A stretch of DNA of 14,914 nucleotides from an uncultured Clostridia bacterium. GTDB taxonomy: Bacteria > Bacillota_A > Clostridia > UMGS1840 > HGM11507. The position numbers and the translations under genes were made by a program. The DNA lies in contig CAKRUL010000006.1 in the NCBI GenBank assembly GCA_934403665.1, positions 1-14,914 on the forward strand, in the 5' to 3' direction. Under the pieces are notes generated by a model that made no database searches, was not told the origin of the DNA, and saw nothing but the letters and a program-made list of their open reading frames with translations. Below are positions 1-6,248 of this stretch, one piece after another. Each line of letters opens with the position of its first letter. The stretch's first letter is position 1.

Positions 1-551
1 ATCACTTGCAGAATCGTGTTTCCCGTCAGCATTGCAAAAAAGACAGGAACGGCAAACAGAACCGCACTGAACAGAAGCTGCAGACCAACAAACGCAAAAA
101 CGCTCTCCAGCGGCATCACCGAACAATAGCCGCCGAACGTGCTGTAACAAAGCAAAATGATGCCGTTTAGCAGAATCGGAACATACATCAAAACAATTCC
201 GGAAACAAAATTTGTCACAAACAGGCTCAGCCGTGTCACCGGCAGACTATGAATGGCTGCCGCCTGCTTTCTCACATGCAGATACCGAAACAGCAGCATG
301 GCAACCAATACCGGAACGAACACCAAAAGAGCGATGGTGAAAAGAGCAAAGGAATTCCGGAACAGCACCGAATGAAATACGGATGGCGAATCCGGGAAAA
401 CTATGTCCTCGCAATAGGAAACGCCAGATATCGAAAGCTGCATCGGCAGAACCAGAATCAAAATAATAAAATACAGAAGAGACCCCCACCAAAGCCGACG
501 AAGATTATTCCGAAAGATGCTTTTGTTAAATAAAGATGTCTTTGATGTCAT
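1..551 (-). CDS. ABC-2 type transporter permease (partial, 3' end beyond left edge)
   Basis: This is the membrane subunit expected to pair with the ATPase encoded just upstream. The first 183 codons are visible and the frame stays open to the window edge. Hydrophobic segments lie at about residues 22-40, 67-89, 110-137 and 150-175. A basic loop around residues 89-108 (RYLHVRKQ, then HSLPVTR) matches the cytoplasmic loop typical of YtrC-like and other ABC-2 permeases. The ATG at 549-551 is preceded by a good ribosome binding site (GGAGG within TAGGAGGGAT), and the start overlaps the end of the ATPase gene by 26 bp, so the two are translationally coupled. The substrate cannot be told from sequence. 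Relatives controlled by YtrA-type repressors often respond to cell-envelope stress or antimicrobial peptides, but that is inference here. Confidence 0.85.
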   Translation of the reverse strand, partial: MTSKTSLFNKSIFRNNLRRLWWGSLLYFIILILVLPMQLSISGVSYCEDIVFPDSPSVFHSVLFRNSFALFTIALLVFVPVLVAMLLFRYLHVRKQAAAIHSLPVTRLSLFVTNFVSGIVLMYVPILLNGIILLCYSTFGGYCSVMPLESVFAFVGLQLLFSAVLFAVPVFFAMLTGNTILQV

Positions 552-1428
552 AGCCTATCCCTCCTAACTCATAGATAAATACTTCCTCCAAGGTAAGCTG
601 AACCGAATCGGAAATCAACGGATTGTATTCGGCGATTTTGTCGCTGATTGCTTTGCGGTTTCCCTTAATGATCAATATGTTGACCGAACCGATTTTGCTG
701 ATATGCAAAATCTCCAGCTCTTTTTTCAGCTGTTCCACAGCACCGTCCTGCGAAAAAGCAACCTGGAATTTGTGGATGTCCCCTTTCAGATCGTCCAGTT
801 CCTTTTCCAGAAGCATATGTCCCTTATAAAGAATTCCGACCGTGTCGCAGATATCCTCCAGCTCCCTCAGATTGTGGGAGGACACCAAAACTGCCATCTG
901 GCGTTCCGCCACATCTTGCACCACCAGGTTCCAGACCTTTTTGCGCATCACCGGATCCAGACCGTCCACCGGTTCGTCCAGAACGAGCACATCCGGCATG
1001 GAACTGATGGCAAGCCAGAATGCAACCTGTTTCTTCATTCCCTTTGAAAGCTTGCTGACCATTTTTTTGTCATTGATGGCAAACACCTGTTTTAATTTCT
1101 CATACCGTTCCCAATTGAAATCCGTGTAAGTCTCGGCATAAAACTTCGCCATCTGCCGGATGGAAAAGGTGGCAAAGAAATAAAGGTCATCGGGAATATA
1201 GAGAAGCTTTTGTTTGACGGCGACATTCTCATAACAACTCTGCCCGTTGATCAGAACCTCTCCCCCATCGGGACGGTAAACGCCTGTGATATGGTTGATG
1301 ATTGTGGTTTTCCCTGCACCGTTCGGTCCGATCAATCCATAAACCGAACCTTTTTTGACATGCAGGCAAAGGTCGTCAAGCGCTTTGAACTGTTCAAAGT
1401 ATTTTGTGATATGATTGACCTGAATCAA
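526..1428 (-). CDS. ABC transporter ATP-binding protein (YtrB-like)
   Basis: This 300-residue ATPase energises the neighbouring ABC-2 permease. Visible motifs are Walker A GPNGAGKT (34-41), signature LSKGMKKQ (127-134), Walker B VLVLDEP (147-153), D-loop DGLDP and the switch histidine H185. The Q-loop region reads YIPDD (78-82) and lacks the usual glutamine. The C-terminal 90 residues are an extension after the nucleotide-binding fold, as is common in this exporter group. The start is TTG (1426-1428), chosen because GGGGAGGG lies about 8 bases upstream and no ATG fits. This TTG overlaps the stop of the GntR gene as TTGA, so the two are coupled. Its 3' end overlaps the permease. Being first behind its own GntR regulator suggests induction by a transported or envelope-damaging compound. 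Confidence 0.93.
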   Translation of the reverse strand: MIQVNHITKYFEQFKALDDLCLHVKKGSVYGLIGPNGAGKTTIINHITGVYRPDGGEVLINGQSCYENVAVKQKLLYIPDDLYFFATFSIRQMAKFYAETYTDFNWERYEKLKQVFAINDKKMVSKLSKGMKKQVAFWLAISSMPDVLVLDEPVDGLDPVMRKKVWNLVVQDVAERQMAVLVSSHNLRELEDICDTVGILYKGHMLLEKELDDLKGDIHKFQVAFSQDGAVEQLKKELEILHISKIGSVNILIIKGNRKAISDKIAEYNPLISDSVQLTLEEVFIYELGGIGYDIKDIFI

Positions 1429-1802
1429 AGATGATCCCTCCCCTTTAAAAATGTTTCTATTTGCCTGATGATCTTCTCTTCGCTTTCCCCAACAAAGAGC
1501 AATTCCCGGATAAGCTCCTGCATTTGCTGATACAGCGCCTCACACTTTTCACTTCGGTTCACAGCGCTGATTCGGGCAACAAAGTTTCCTTTCCCCTTGA
1601 CCGAATAAATATAGCCTTCCGTTTCCAGATCCTTATACGCCTTTTGAATGGTGTTCGGATTCAGCGTCAGCTGCACAGATAGCTCCCGGACAGACGGCAG
1701 CTGGTCATTTTCTTGAAGCACGCCGTTTAAGATCATGTCTTTCATCTTATCCTTTACCTGTTCGTACAACGCTTTTTTCTCTGTATAATCCAACGCAAAC
1801 AA
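1425..1802 (-). CDS. GntR-family transcriptional regulator, YtrA subfamily
   Basis: This 125-residue protein has an N-terminal winged helix-turn-helix (about residues 11-77, with LPSVREL, the helix around NPNTIQKAYKDLE, and wing YSVKGKGNFV) and only a short C-terminal helical tail. That size and layout are the YtrA subfamily, whose members repress the ABC transporter operon they sit in. It is the first gene of the operon and its stop overlaps the TTG start of the ATPase. I place its own start at TTG 1800-1802, with AAGGAG seven bases upstream. A dyad and two tandem repeats directly after its promoter are the likely autoregulatory operator. The ligand is unknown. Confidence 0.93.
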   Translation of the reverse strand: MFALDYTEKKALYEQVKDKMKDMILNGVLQENDQLPSVRELSVQLTLNPNTIQKAYKDLETEGYIYSVKGKGNFVARISAVNRSEKCEALYQQMQELIRELLFVGESEEKIIRQIETFLKGRDHL

Positions 1803-1822
1803 GATCCCACTCCTTTCTTCAT

Positions 1823-1856
1823 CTGTATTACGTTCAATAACACAGTTAATACAGTT
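1823..1856. promoter_or_regulatory. Probable operator of the GntR regulator: dyad plus tandem repeat
   Basis: CTGTATTA (1823-1830) and TAATACAG (1847-1854) form a perfect inverted repeat with a 16-bp centre. Overlapping it, AACACAGTT (1839-1847) and AATACAGTT (1848-1856) are contiguous direct repeats differing at one base. The element starts right after the -10 box and covers the predicted transcription start of the GntR-ABC operon, the usual place for an autoregulatory site. Assignment to this GntR protein is inference from position and symmetry. Confidence 0.6.
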
Positions 1857-1858
1857 AT

Positions 1859-1887
1859 AATATAGCCTATTCGCTTCCGTTTGTCAA
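1859..1887 (-). promoter_or_regulatory. Sigma-A promoter of the GntR-ABC operon
   Basis: Read on the minus strand, TTGACA (1882-1887) is followed after exactly 17 bases by TATATT (1859-1864). The predicted start point is near 1852, giving a leader of about 50 bases before the TTG start of the regulator. It lies back to back with the azlC promoter, about 40 bp away. Confidence 0.8.
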
Positions 1888-1927
1888 CAAAAATTTCAGA
1901 AATTTTTCGGAATACGGTGCAGAAGCC

Positions 1928-1956
1928 TTGACAGAACCATCGGAGCATACTATCAT
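1928..1956 (+). promoter_or_regulatory. Sigma-A promoter of azlCD
   Basis: TTGACA (1928-1933), 17-bp spacer, TATCAT (1951-1956). Transcription would begin near 1963, leaving a leader of about 76 bases. The leader carries an inverted repeat TTTCACA/TGTGAAA (1973-1979 and 1989-1995). A second copy of TATCATAAGAA, which includes the -10, lies at 2012-2022. Confidence 0.75.
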
Positions 1957-2038
1957 AAGAACATCATATGTGTTTCACAGACAAGCTTTGTGAAATCCTG
2001 TGTGATATGCTTATCATAAGAAACAATGGGGAATTTAC

Positions 2039-2755
2039 ATGACAAACAATCATTATCTGACCGGTGTAAAAGACGGGCTTCCGATTGGTCTCGGATATCT
2101 GTCCGTTTCCTTTGCATTCGGAATCATTGCCTTTCAATGCGGCTTAAACGTGTTTCAGTCGGTTCTGATCTCGTTCACCAATCTGACCTCAGCCGGACAA
2201 TTTGCAGGGGTCAATATTCTGGCGGTCGGCGGAAGCCTTTTAGAACTGGCATTTACCACATTTATTATCAATGTCCGATATATGCTGATGTCCTTCTCTC
2301 TTTCACAGAAAATAGAGGAAAATACCCCCTGGTATCAGCGCGCGATTCTGTCCTTTGGGATCACTGACGAAATCTTTGCCGTCGCATCCCAGCGAAAGAT
2401 TGATTTCAACTTCTCCTATTTTATGGGACTGATGACCTTACCGATTCTCGGATGGTCTTTGGGGACTTTTCTGGGCGCTTACAGCGGCAATATTTTTCCA
2501 CAGAGCATTCAGAACGCACTTGGAATTATGCTGTATGCCATGTTTATTGCCATCATTGTGACGCCGGCGAAAGCATCCAAGCCTATCACCATCGTGACAT
2601 TGACGGCAGTTGCCATCAGCTGCCTTTTTTATTACACGCCCGGCTTAAAAGAACTGTCCGTCGGCTGGGTTGTGATTATTGCCGCTCTGGTCAGCTCCGG
2701 AATCGGTGCTGTTTGTTTCCCTCTGAAAGGAGGCGCGGAAGATGAGCAATGCTAA
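2039..2755 (+). CDS. azlC: AzlC-family branched-chain amino acid exporter, large subunit
   Basis: This 238-residue integral membrane protein is of normal AzlC length. It should form, with AzlD, a two-component exporter for branched-chain amino acids or analogues in the cytoplasmic membrane. Family features seen are the N-terminal DGLPIGLGYLSVSFAFG (12-28), TNLTSAGQFAGV (48-59), NVRYMLMS (79-86) and SFGITDEIFAV (105-115), followed by several hydrophobic helices. ATG 2039 is the only sensible start; the upstream GGGGAA is a weak ribosome binding site. Its 3' end overlaps azlD by 14 bp, which fits coupled synthesis of the two subunits. It is divergent from the GntR operon and no Lrp- or AzlB-type regulator lies beside it. 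Exact substrate is inferred from the family. Confidence 0.9.
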   Translation: MTNNHYLTGVKDGLPIGLGYLSVSFAFGIIAFQCGLNVFQSVLISFTNLTSAGQFAGVNILAVGGSLLELAFTTFIINVRYMLMSFSLSQKIEENTPWYQRAILSFGITDEIFAVASQRKIDFNFSYFMGLMTLPILGWSLGTFLGAYSGNIFPQSIQNALGIMLYAMFIAIIVTPAKASKPITIVTLTAVAISCLFYYTPGLKELSVGWVVIIAALVSSGIGAVCFPLKGGAEDEQC

Positions 2756-3065
2756 AGTTTATGCAGCTGTGGCAGTGATGGCTGTCACAACCTATCTGAT
2801 TCGGATGTTGCCCATCACCCTTTTCAAAAAACGGATCACAAATATTTATATTCGCTCTTTTCTGAGTTATGTTCCTTTCACGGTGTTGGGCGCAATGACT
2901 TTTCCCGCAATCTTTTATGCAACCGGAAGCCTGCTCTCTGCCACAGGCGGAGTTGCTGCGGCTCTGCTGCTCGCCTGGAAAGGAAAAGGGCTTCTTACGG
3001 TTTCCCTTGCATCTGCGGCAACGGTGTTTCTGATAGAACAGCTTCTGCATTTTCTGCCGATGTAG
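2742..3065 (+). CDS. azlD: AzlD-family branched-chain amino acid exporter, small subunit
   Basis: This 107-residue protein is the small partner of AzlC, with about four hydrophobic helices. The start region TYLIRMLPITLFKK (18-31), with its conserved arginine and proline, and the FLSYVPFTVLGAMTFPAI segment (43-60) are typical of AzlD. The ATG is preceded by AAAGGAGG inside the end of azlC, a much stronger ribosome binding site than that of azlC. The pair is closed by a bidirectional terminator 56 bp after the stop. Confidence 0.9.
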   Translation: MSNAKVYAAVAVMAVTTYLIRMLPITLFKKRITNIYIRSFLSYVPFTVLGAMTFPAIFYATGSLLSATGGVAAALLLAWKGKGLLTVSLASAATVFLIEQLLHFLPM

Positions 3066-3120
3066 CTGCCCGCAGAGGAGGTCTTTTGGCGGTTTGCGGC
3101 ATACCGCTCTCATACAGATC

Positions 3121-3168
3121 AAAAAGGAGCTTTTGCAAAATAAAATCATTTTGCAAAAGCTCCTTTTT
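3121..3168. terminator. Bidirectional intrinsic terminator between azlD and the cytidylate-kinase-like gene
   Basis: Perfect 21-bp arms (3121-3141 and 3148-3168) with a 6-base loop AAAATC. The outer ends are A5 on the left and T5 on the right, so the hairpin is followed by a U run in either direction. It sits between two convergent genes and should stop both. Confidence 0.92.
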
Positions 3169-3187
3169 ATGATACCTTCTTTTTTGT

Positions 3188-3805
3188 TTACTTTCTGTTC
3201 TTGATATAATAATCAATCACATCGGCCGCCTTCTCGACCGTCAAATTGCTGGAATTGACGCACAAATCATATTCATTGACGTCTCCCCAGGTTTTATCGG
3301 AATAATAGCTATAGTATGCAGAACGGCGCTTATCTGTCTTTTTGATTAAGCTTTTTGCCTGTTCCTTTGTCAGTTTCTCTGCCTCCATGACAGCTTTCAG
3401 CCGATCCTCATAGTTGGCATGGATAAACACATTGACACAGTTGTCGTAATCTTTTAAAATGTAATCGGCACATCTTCCCACAATCACGCAGGATTTTTCC
3501 TGTGCCAGCTTCCGAATGGTTTCGATGGTGAAGATGAAAAGCTTGTCATTGGTGATGCAGTCATTATAACCCAAAAAGCCGTTAAGAGAAACGTGATTTC
3601 CCATGACCGCAGAGTATAAAAAGCTGTTGGAGGGCTGCTCATCCGCATTTTCAAACAGTTCTTCATCAATGCCGCTCTCCTTTGCAGCCAGACGCAGAAG
3701 CTCCCGATCATAGAATTCAATGCCCAGCTTATCCGCCAAGGCCTTTCCAATCACTCTTCCGCCGCTTCCGAATTGTCTTGCGATAGTAACAACCAAATTG
3801 CTCAT
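3188..3805 (-). CDS. Cytidylate kinase-like family protein
   Basis: This 205-residue P-loop protein belongs to the cytidylate-kinase-like family common in Clostridia. It has IARQFGSGGRVIGKALA at the N-terminus (P-loop about 13-21), VIVGRCADYIL (108-118) and a basic lid-like segment DKRRSAYYSYYSDKTWGD (158-175). Members look like nucleoside monophosphate kinases but their substrate is mostly unproven, and the true Cmk is usually encoded elsewhere. The frame can be extended upstream to 3919, but ATG 3803-3805 is chosen because AAGAGGTG lies seven bases before it and because the promoter -10 falls inside the extension. It is a single-gene unit, convergent with azlD and divergent from the acyltransferase operon. 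Confidence 0.88.
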   Translation of the reverse strand: MSNLVVTIARQFGSGGRVIGKALADKLGIEFYDRELLRLAAKESGIDEELFENADEQPSNSFLYSAVMGNHVSLNGFLGYNDCITNDKLFIFTIETIRKLAQEKSCVIVGRCADYILKDYDNCVNVFIHANYEDRLKAVMEAEKLTKEQAKSLIKKTDKRRSAYYSYYSDKTWGDVNEYDLCVNSSNLTVEKAADVIDYYIKNRK

Positions 3806-3875
3806 ACAATCACCTCTTGTATTTTTTGAATCCGGCTTTCCGCAAACCGGATCGCATGAATTTCCTGTTGTTTTC

Positions 3876-3904
3876 ATTATAACAAGAACCAACCGCTTTT
3901 GCAA
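3876..3904 (-). promoter_or_regulatory. Promoter of the cytidylate-kinase-like gene (extended -10)
   Basis: On the minus strand TTGCAA (3899-3904), 17 bp, TATAAT (3876-3881), with TG one base before the -10 (TGTTATAAT). The 16 bp at 3875-3890 are identical to 11439-11454 in front of the small unknown gene. A hairpin with ATCCGG/CCGGAT arms lies in the leader (3830-3852). Confidence 0.75.
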
Positions 3905-3978
3905 GGCAAAAACCGTCATAAAAATGCCGGAACCGGAAAAAATTTTTCAAGCCTTTTGGATGGTTTTCGTGAAACTTT

Positions 3979-4007
3979 TTGGAACATTTTACGTCTATAG
4001 CTATATA
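3979..4007 (+). promoter_or_regulatory. Promoter of the DUF4358-MBOAT-DHHW operon
   Basis: TTGGAA (3979-3984), 17-bp spacer, TATATA (4002-4007). This gives a leader of about 25 bases before ATG 4039, with GAGGAGG (4023-4029) as the ribosome binding site. Confidence 0.65.
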
Positions 4008-4038
4008 TGATTTCAAATGATTGAGGAGGCCATCGCCT

Positions 4039-4776
4039 ATGAAACGAAAAATAATTGCTCTGCTTCTTGCTGTTGCCCTGTTCGGCAGCGTTGCCGCAGG
4101 ATGTTCCAAAAAGGAGGAACCCGTCTCTGCAACGAATTCCTCCGAGACGATAACTCCCGAAGCAACAGAAATTCCACAGGAAACTTCCGCCCCTGCTCCG
4201 GAATCCACCCCGGCACAAAACAAAGACAGCTCTATCGAAAGTCACGGCTCCGCGCCCTCAAAGGAACCGGGCAAAACCCCGTCAAAGAGTCCTTCCGGAA
4301 ATCATTCTGCCACTGAAAAGCCAACCGATGGAGACAAAAAAGAGCAACCGGCTGCACAGCCTCCTGCTCAGACAGCCGCTCCGTCCATCGCTCTTTCGGA
4401 TTTAATGGGCAAAATGATTGGAGCGCTTCCGGCAGATTCCTATTCCCTGTCTCAGATTCCGGATGACTTTATCGGAAATGTATATCAAATTGACAAATCA
4501 TACTATGAGGATGTTCTTGTCTACGGCTCTATGATGGGCGTTCACGCGAACGAAATCATTCTGATCAAGGCAAAAAATGCCGCCGGTGTCAGCGAGGCAA
4601 AGAAAACGCTGCAAAACCGGAAAAGCAAGCTGCTGGAACAGTGGAAATCCTATCTTCCGGAACAATATGAATTGGTCAAGCAATCGGTCATCACTTCCGA
4701 GGGCTTCTATGTTGCCTTTGTCTGTGCAGACAGTCAGAAGAAAGCGGTCAATGCTTTCCATGCCGCATTCAAATAG
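4039..4776 (+). CDS. DUF4358 domain lipoprotein
   Basis: This 245-residue protein begins with a lipoprotein signal peptide: basic start MKRK, hydrophobic core, lipobox VAAGC with the acylated cysteine at 22. About residues 23-117 are a Ser/Thr/Pro/Glu/Lys-rich, low-complexity linker of the sort that spans the cell wall. The C-terminal part (about 118-245) resembles DUF4358, a domain of unknown function often encoded next to MBOAT and DHHW proteins in Clostridia, as it is here. ATG 4039 is chosen over the in-frame TTG at 4021 because GAGGAGG lies nine bases before it and because it gives a clean signal peptide. It is the first gene of the operon. A structural or scaffolding role in extracellular glycan modification is inference from context. 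Confidence 0.85.
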   Translation: MKRKIIALLLAVALFGSVAAGCSKKEEPVSATNSSETITPEATEIPQETSAPAPESTPAQNKDSSIESHGSAPSKEPGKTPSKSPSGNHSATEKPTDGDKKEQPAAQPPAQTAAPSIALSDLMGKMIGALPADSYSLSQIPDDFIGNVYQIDKSYYEDVLVYGSMMGVHANEIILIKAKNAAGVSEAKKTLQNRKSKLLEQWKSYLPEQYELVKQSVITSEGFYVAFVCADSQKKAVNAFHAAFK

Positions 4777-4788
4777 AAGGATGTATTT

Positions 4789-4809
4789 GTTTCCCCGCTT
4801 CGGGGAAAC
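4789..4809 (+). promoter_or_regulatory. Intercistronic GC-rich hairpin, possible attenuator or mRNA-end element
   Basis: GTTTCCCCG (4789-4797) and CGGGGAAAC (4801-4809) form a perfect 9-bp stem with a CTT loop. It is followed by the imperfect U-rich stretch CGTTTATT. It lies between the lipoprotein and the acyltransferase genes of one operon, so it may terminate part of the transcripts or protect the 3' end of the lipoprotein message. The poor U run makes full termination unlikely. Confidence 0.55.
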
Positions 4810-4839
4810 CGTTTATTCCATGCGATGAAAGGGGACGTC

Positions 4840-6237
4840 ATGGTTTTTTCCAGTGTGCTTTTTTTGTTTTATTTTCTTCCTGCAGCGCTGGCGCTGTATT
4901 TTATCACGCCAAAACGGTTTCGGAATGTGACTCTCTTTTTGGTCAGCCTTGTCTTTTACGCATGGGGCGAACCAATCTATGTCCTGATTATGCTGTTTTC
5001 CACCGTATTTGATTTCGTCAACGGCTTTCTGATCGACCGTTACCGAAATCGCCGCGTTTTGCCGAAACTGATTCTGATTCTTGCCATTGCAGGAAACTTG
5101 GCGATCCTCGGATTCTTTAAATATGCCGATTTCATAATCGGGAATCTGAACAGCCTGCTGAATCTTTCGATTCCGCTTTTATCCCTGCCTCTCCCCATCG
5201 GAATATCCTTTTATACCTTTCAGACCATGTCATATTCCATCGATGTTTACCGCGGAGAGGCTCCTGTTCAGAAAAATATTTTTGCCTTCGGGGCATATGT
5301 CACGCTTTTTCCCCAGCTGATTGCAGGCCCGATCGTTCGCTATAACACCATCGCAGAACAATTGACACACCGAGAGGAAAGCTATGATAAATTTGCCTCC
5401 GGCATCTCCCGTTTTGTCGTTGGTCTGGGGAAAAAAGTTTTGCTCGCCAACAACATCGGCTTTCTTTGGGACAGCATAAAAGTCCTTCCCTCCGGGGAGC
5501 TTTCCGTTATGACTGCATGGCTTGGAATGTTCGCTATGGCACTGCAGCTTTACTTTGATTTCTCCGGTTATTCTGACATGGCAATCGGCCTTGGCAGAAT
5601 GCTTGGCTTTGAATTCATGGAAAACTTTCGATATCCCTATCTTGCCAAAAGCATATCCGAGTTTTGGCGCCGATGGCATATCAGCCTCGGCACTTGGTTT
5701 AAAGAATATGTCTATATTCCGCTGGGCGGAAATCGGGCGAAACTTCCGCGCGTTTTTTTCAATCTGTTTGTCGTCTGGTTTCTGACCGGCCTCTGGCATG
5801 GCGCCAACTGGAACTTTGTGCTTTGGGGTCTTTACTTTTTTGTGTTTATCGCTTTGGAAAAAGCCTTTCTCGGAAAACTGCTGAAAAAAATACCTGCATT
5901 TTTTCAACACTTTTATGCCTTATTGGTGGTTATCACCGGAATGACCTTTTATGCCATAGAGTCTATGCCCGATTTAATCGCCTACTTGAAAACGCTGTAT
6001 GGCTTCGGTTCGGGAGGCTTTGCGGATTCTGCATTTCTCTATCAGCTTTCCTCCTTTTTCCCCGTGCTGACAATCATGATCATCGGATGTCTGCCGCAGC
6101 CGGCACAATGGATGTGCAGGTTTGCCGTCGGGAAGAGAAAGGTGCTGATTCCCATTCTTGCGATGCTCGTGTTCTTTCTCTGCACCGCTTATTTGGTGGA
6201 TTCCACCTATAACCCGTTTTTATATTTCAGATTTTAG
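4840..6237 (+). CDS. MBOAT family O-acyltransferase (AlgI/DltB-like)
   Basis: This 465-residue polytopic membrane protein belongs to the AlgI-like branch of the membrane-bound O-acyltransferases, which move an acyl (usually acetyl) group across the membrane to an extracellular polymer. It shows FFKYADFI (92-99), PLPIGISFYTFQTMSY (117-132), FPQLIAGPIVRY (157-168), DFSGYSDMAIGLGRMLGF (240-257), FWRRWHISLGTWFKEYVYIP (275-294) and FLTGLWHGANWNF (314-326). H280 and H320 are the conserved histidines, the latter being the expected catalytic one. An in-frame ATG exists at 4825, but ATG 4840 has AAGGGG five bases upstream and fits the family's N-terminus. The following gene overlaps the stop with its ribosome binding site. 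The target polymer (exopolysaccharide, peptidoglycan or teichoic acid) is unknown. Confidence 0.93.
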   Translation: MVFSSVLFLFYFLPAALALYFITPKRFRNVTLFLVSLVFYAWGEPIYVLIMLFSTVFDFVNGFLIDRYRNRRVLPKLILILAIAGNLAILGFFKYADFIIGNLNSLLNLSIPLLSLPLPIGISFYTFQTMSYSIDVYRGEAPVQKNIFAFGAYVTLFPQLIAGPIVRYNTIAEQLTHREESYDKFASGISRFVVGLGKKVLLANNIGFLWDSIKVLPSGELSVMTAWLGMFAMALQLYFDFSGYSDMAIGLGRMLGFEFMENFRYPYLAKSISEFWRRWHISLGTWFKEYVYIPLGGNRAKLPRVFFNLFVVWFLTGLWHGANWNFVLWGLYFFVFIALEKAFLGKLLKKIPAFFQHFYALLVVITGMTFYAIESMPDLIAYLKTLYGFGSGGFADSAFLYQLSSFFPVLTIMIIGCLPQPAQWMCRFAVGKRKVLIPILAMLVFFLCTAYLVDSTYNPFLYFRF

Positions 6238-6248
6238 GAGGTGATGTT

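Noticed and set aside
1957..2038. T-box or other amino-acid-sensing leader before azlC
   Set aside because: The predicted leader is only about 76 bases and shows no T-box core sequence or terminator.
2691..3149. 152-residue open frame opposite azlD
   Set aside because: It covers azlD and part of the terminator and has a Cys/Arg-rich composition typical of an antisense shadow.
4021..4038. TTG 4021 as start of the DUF4358 lipoprotein
   Set aside because: It would put extra residues (MRRPSP) before the signal peptide and has no upstream ribosome binding site; GAGGAGG is placed for ATG 4039.
5230..5910. 226-residue open frame opposite the MBOAT gene
   Set aside because: No ribosome binding site, atypical composition, and fully inside a confidently recognised gene.
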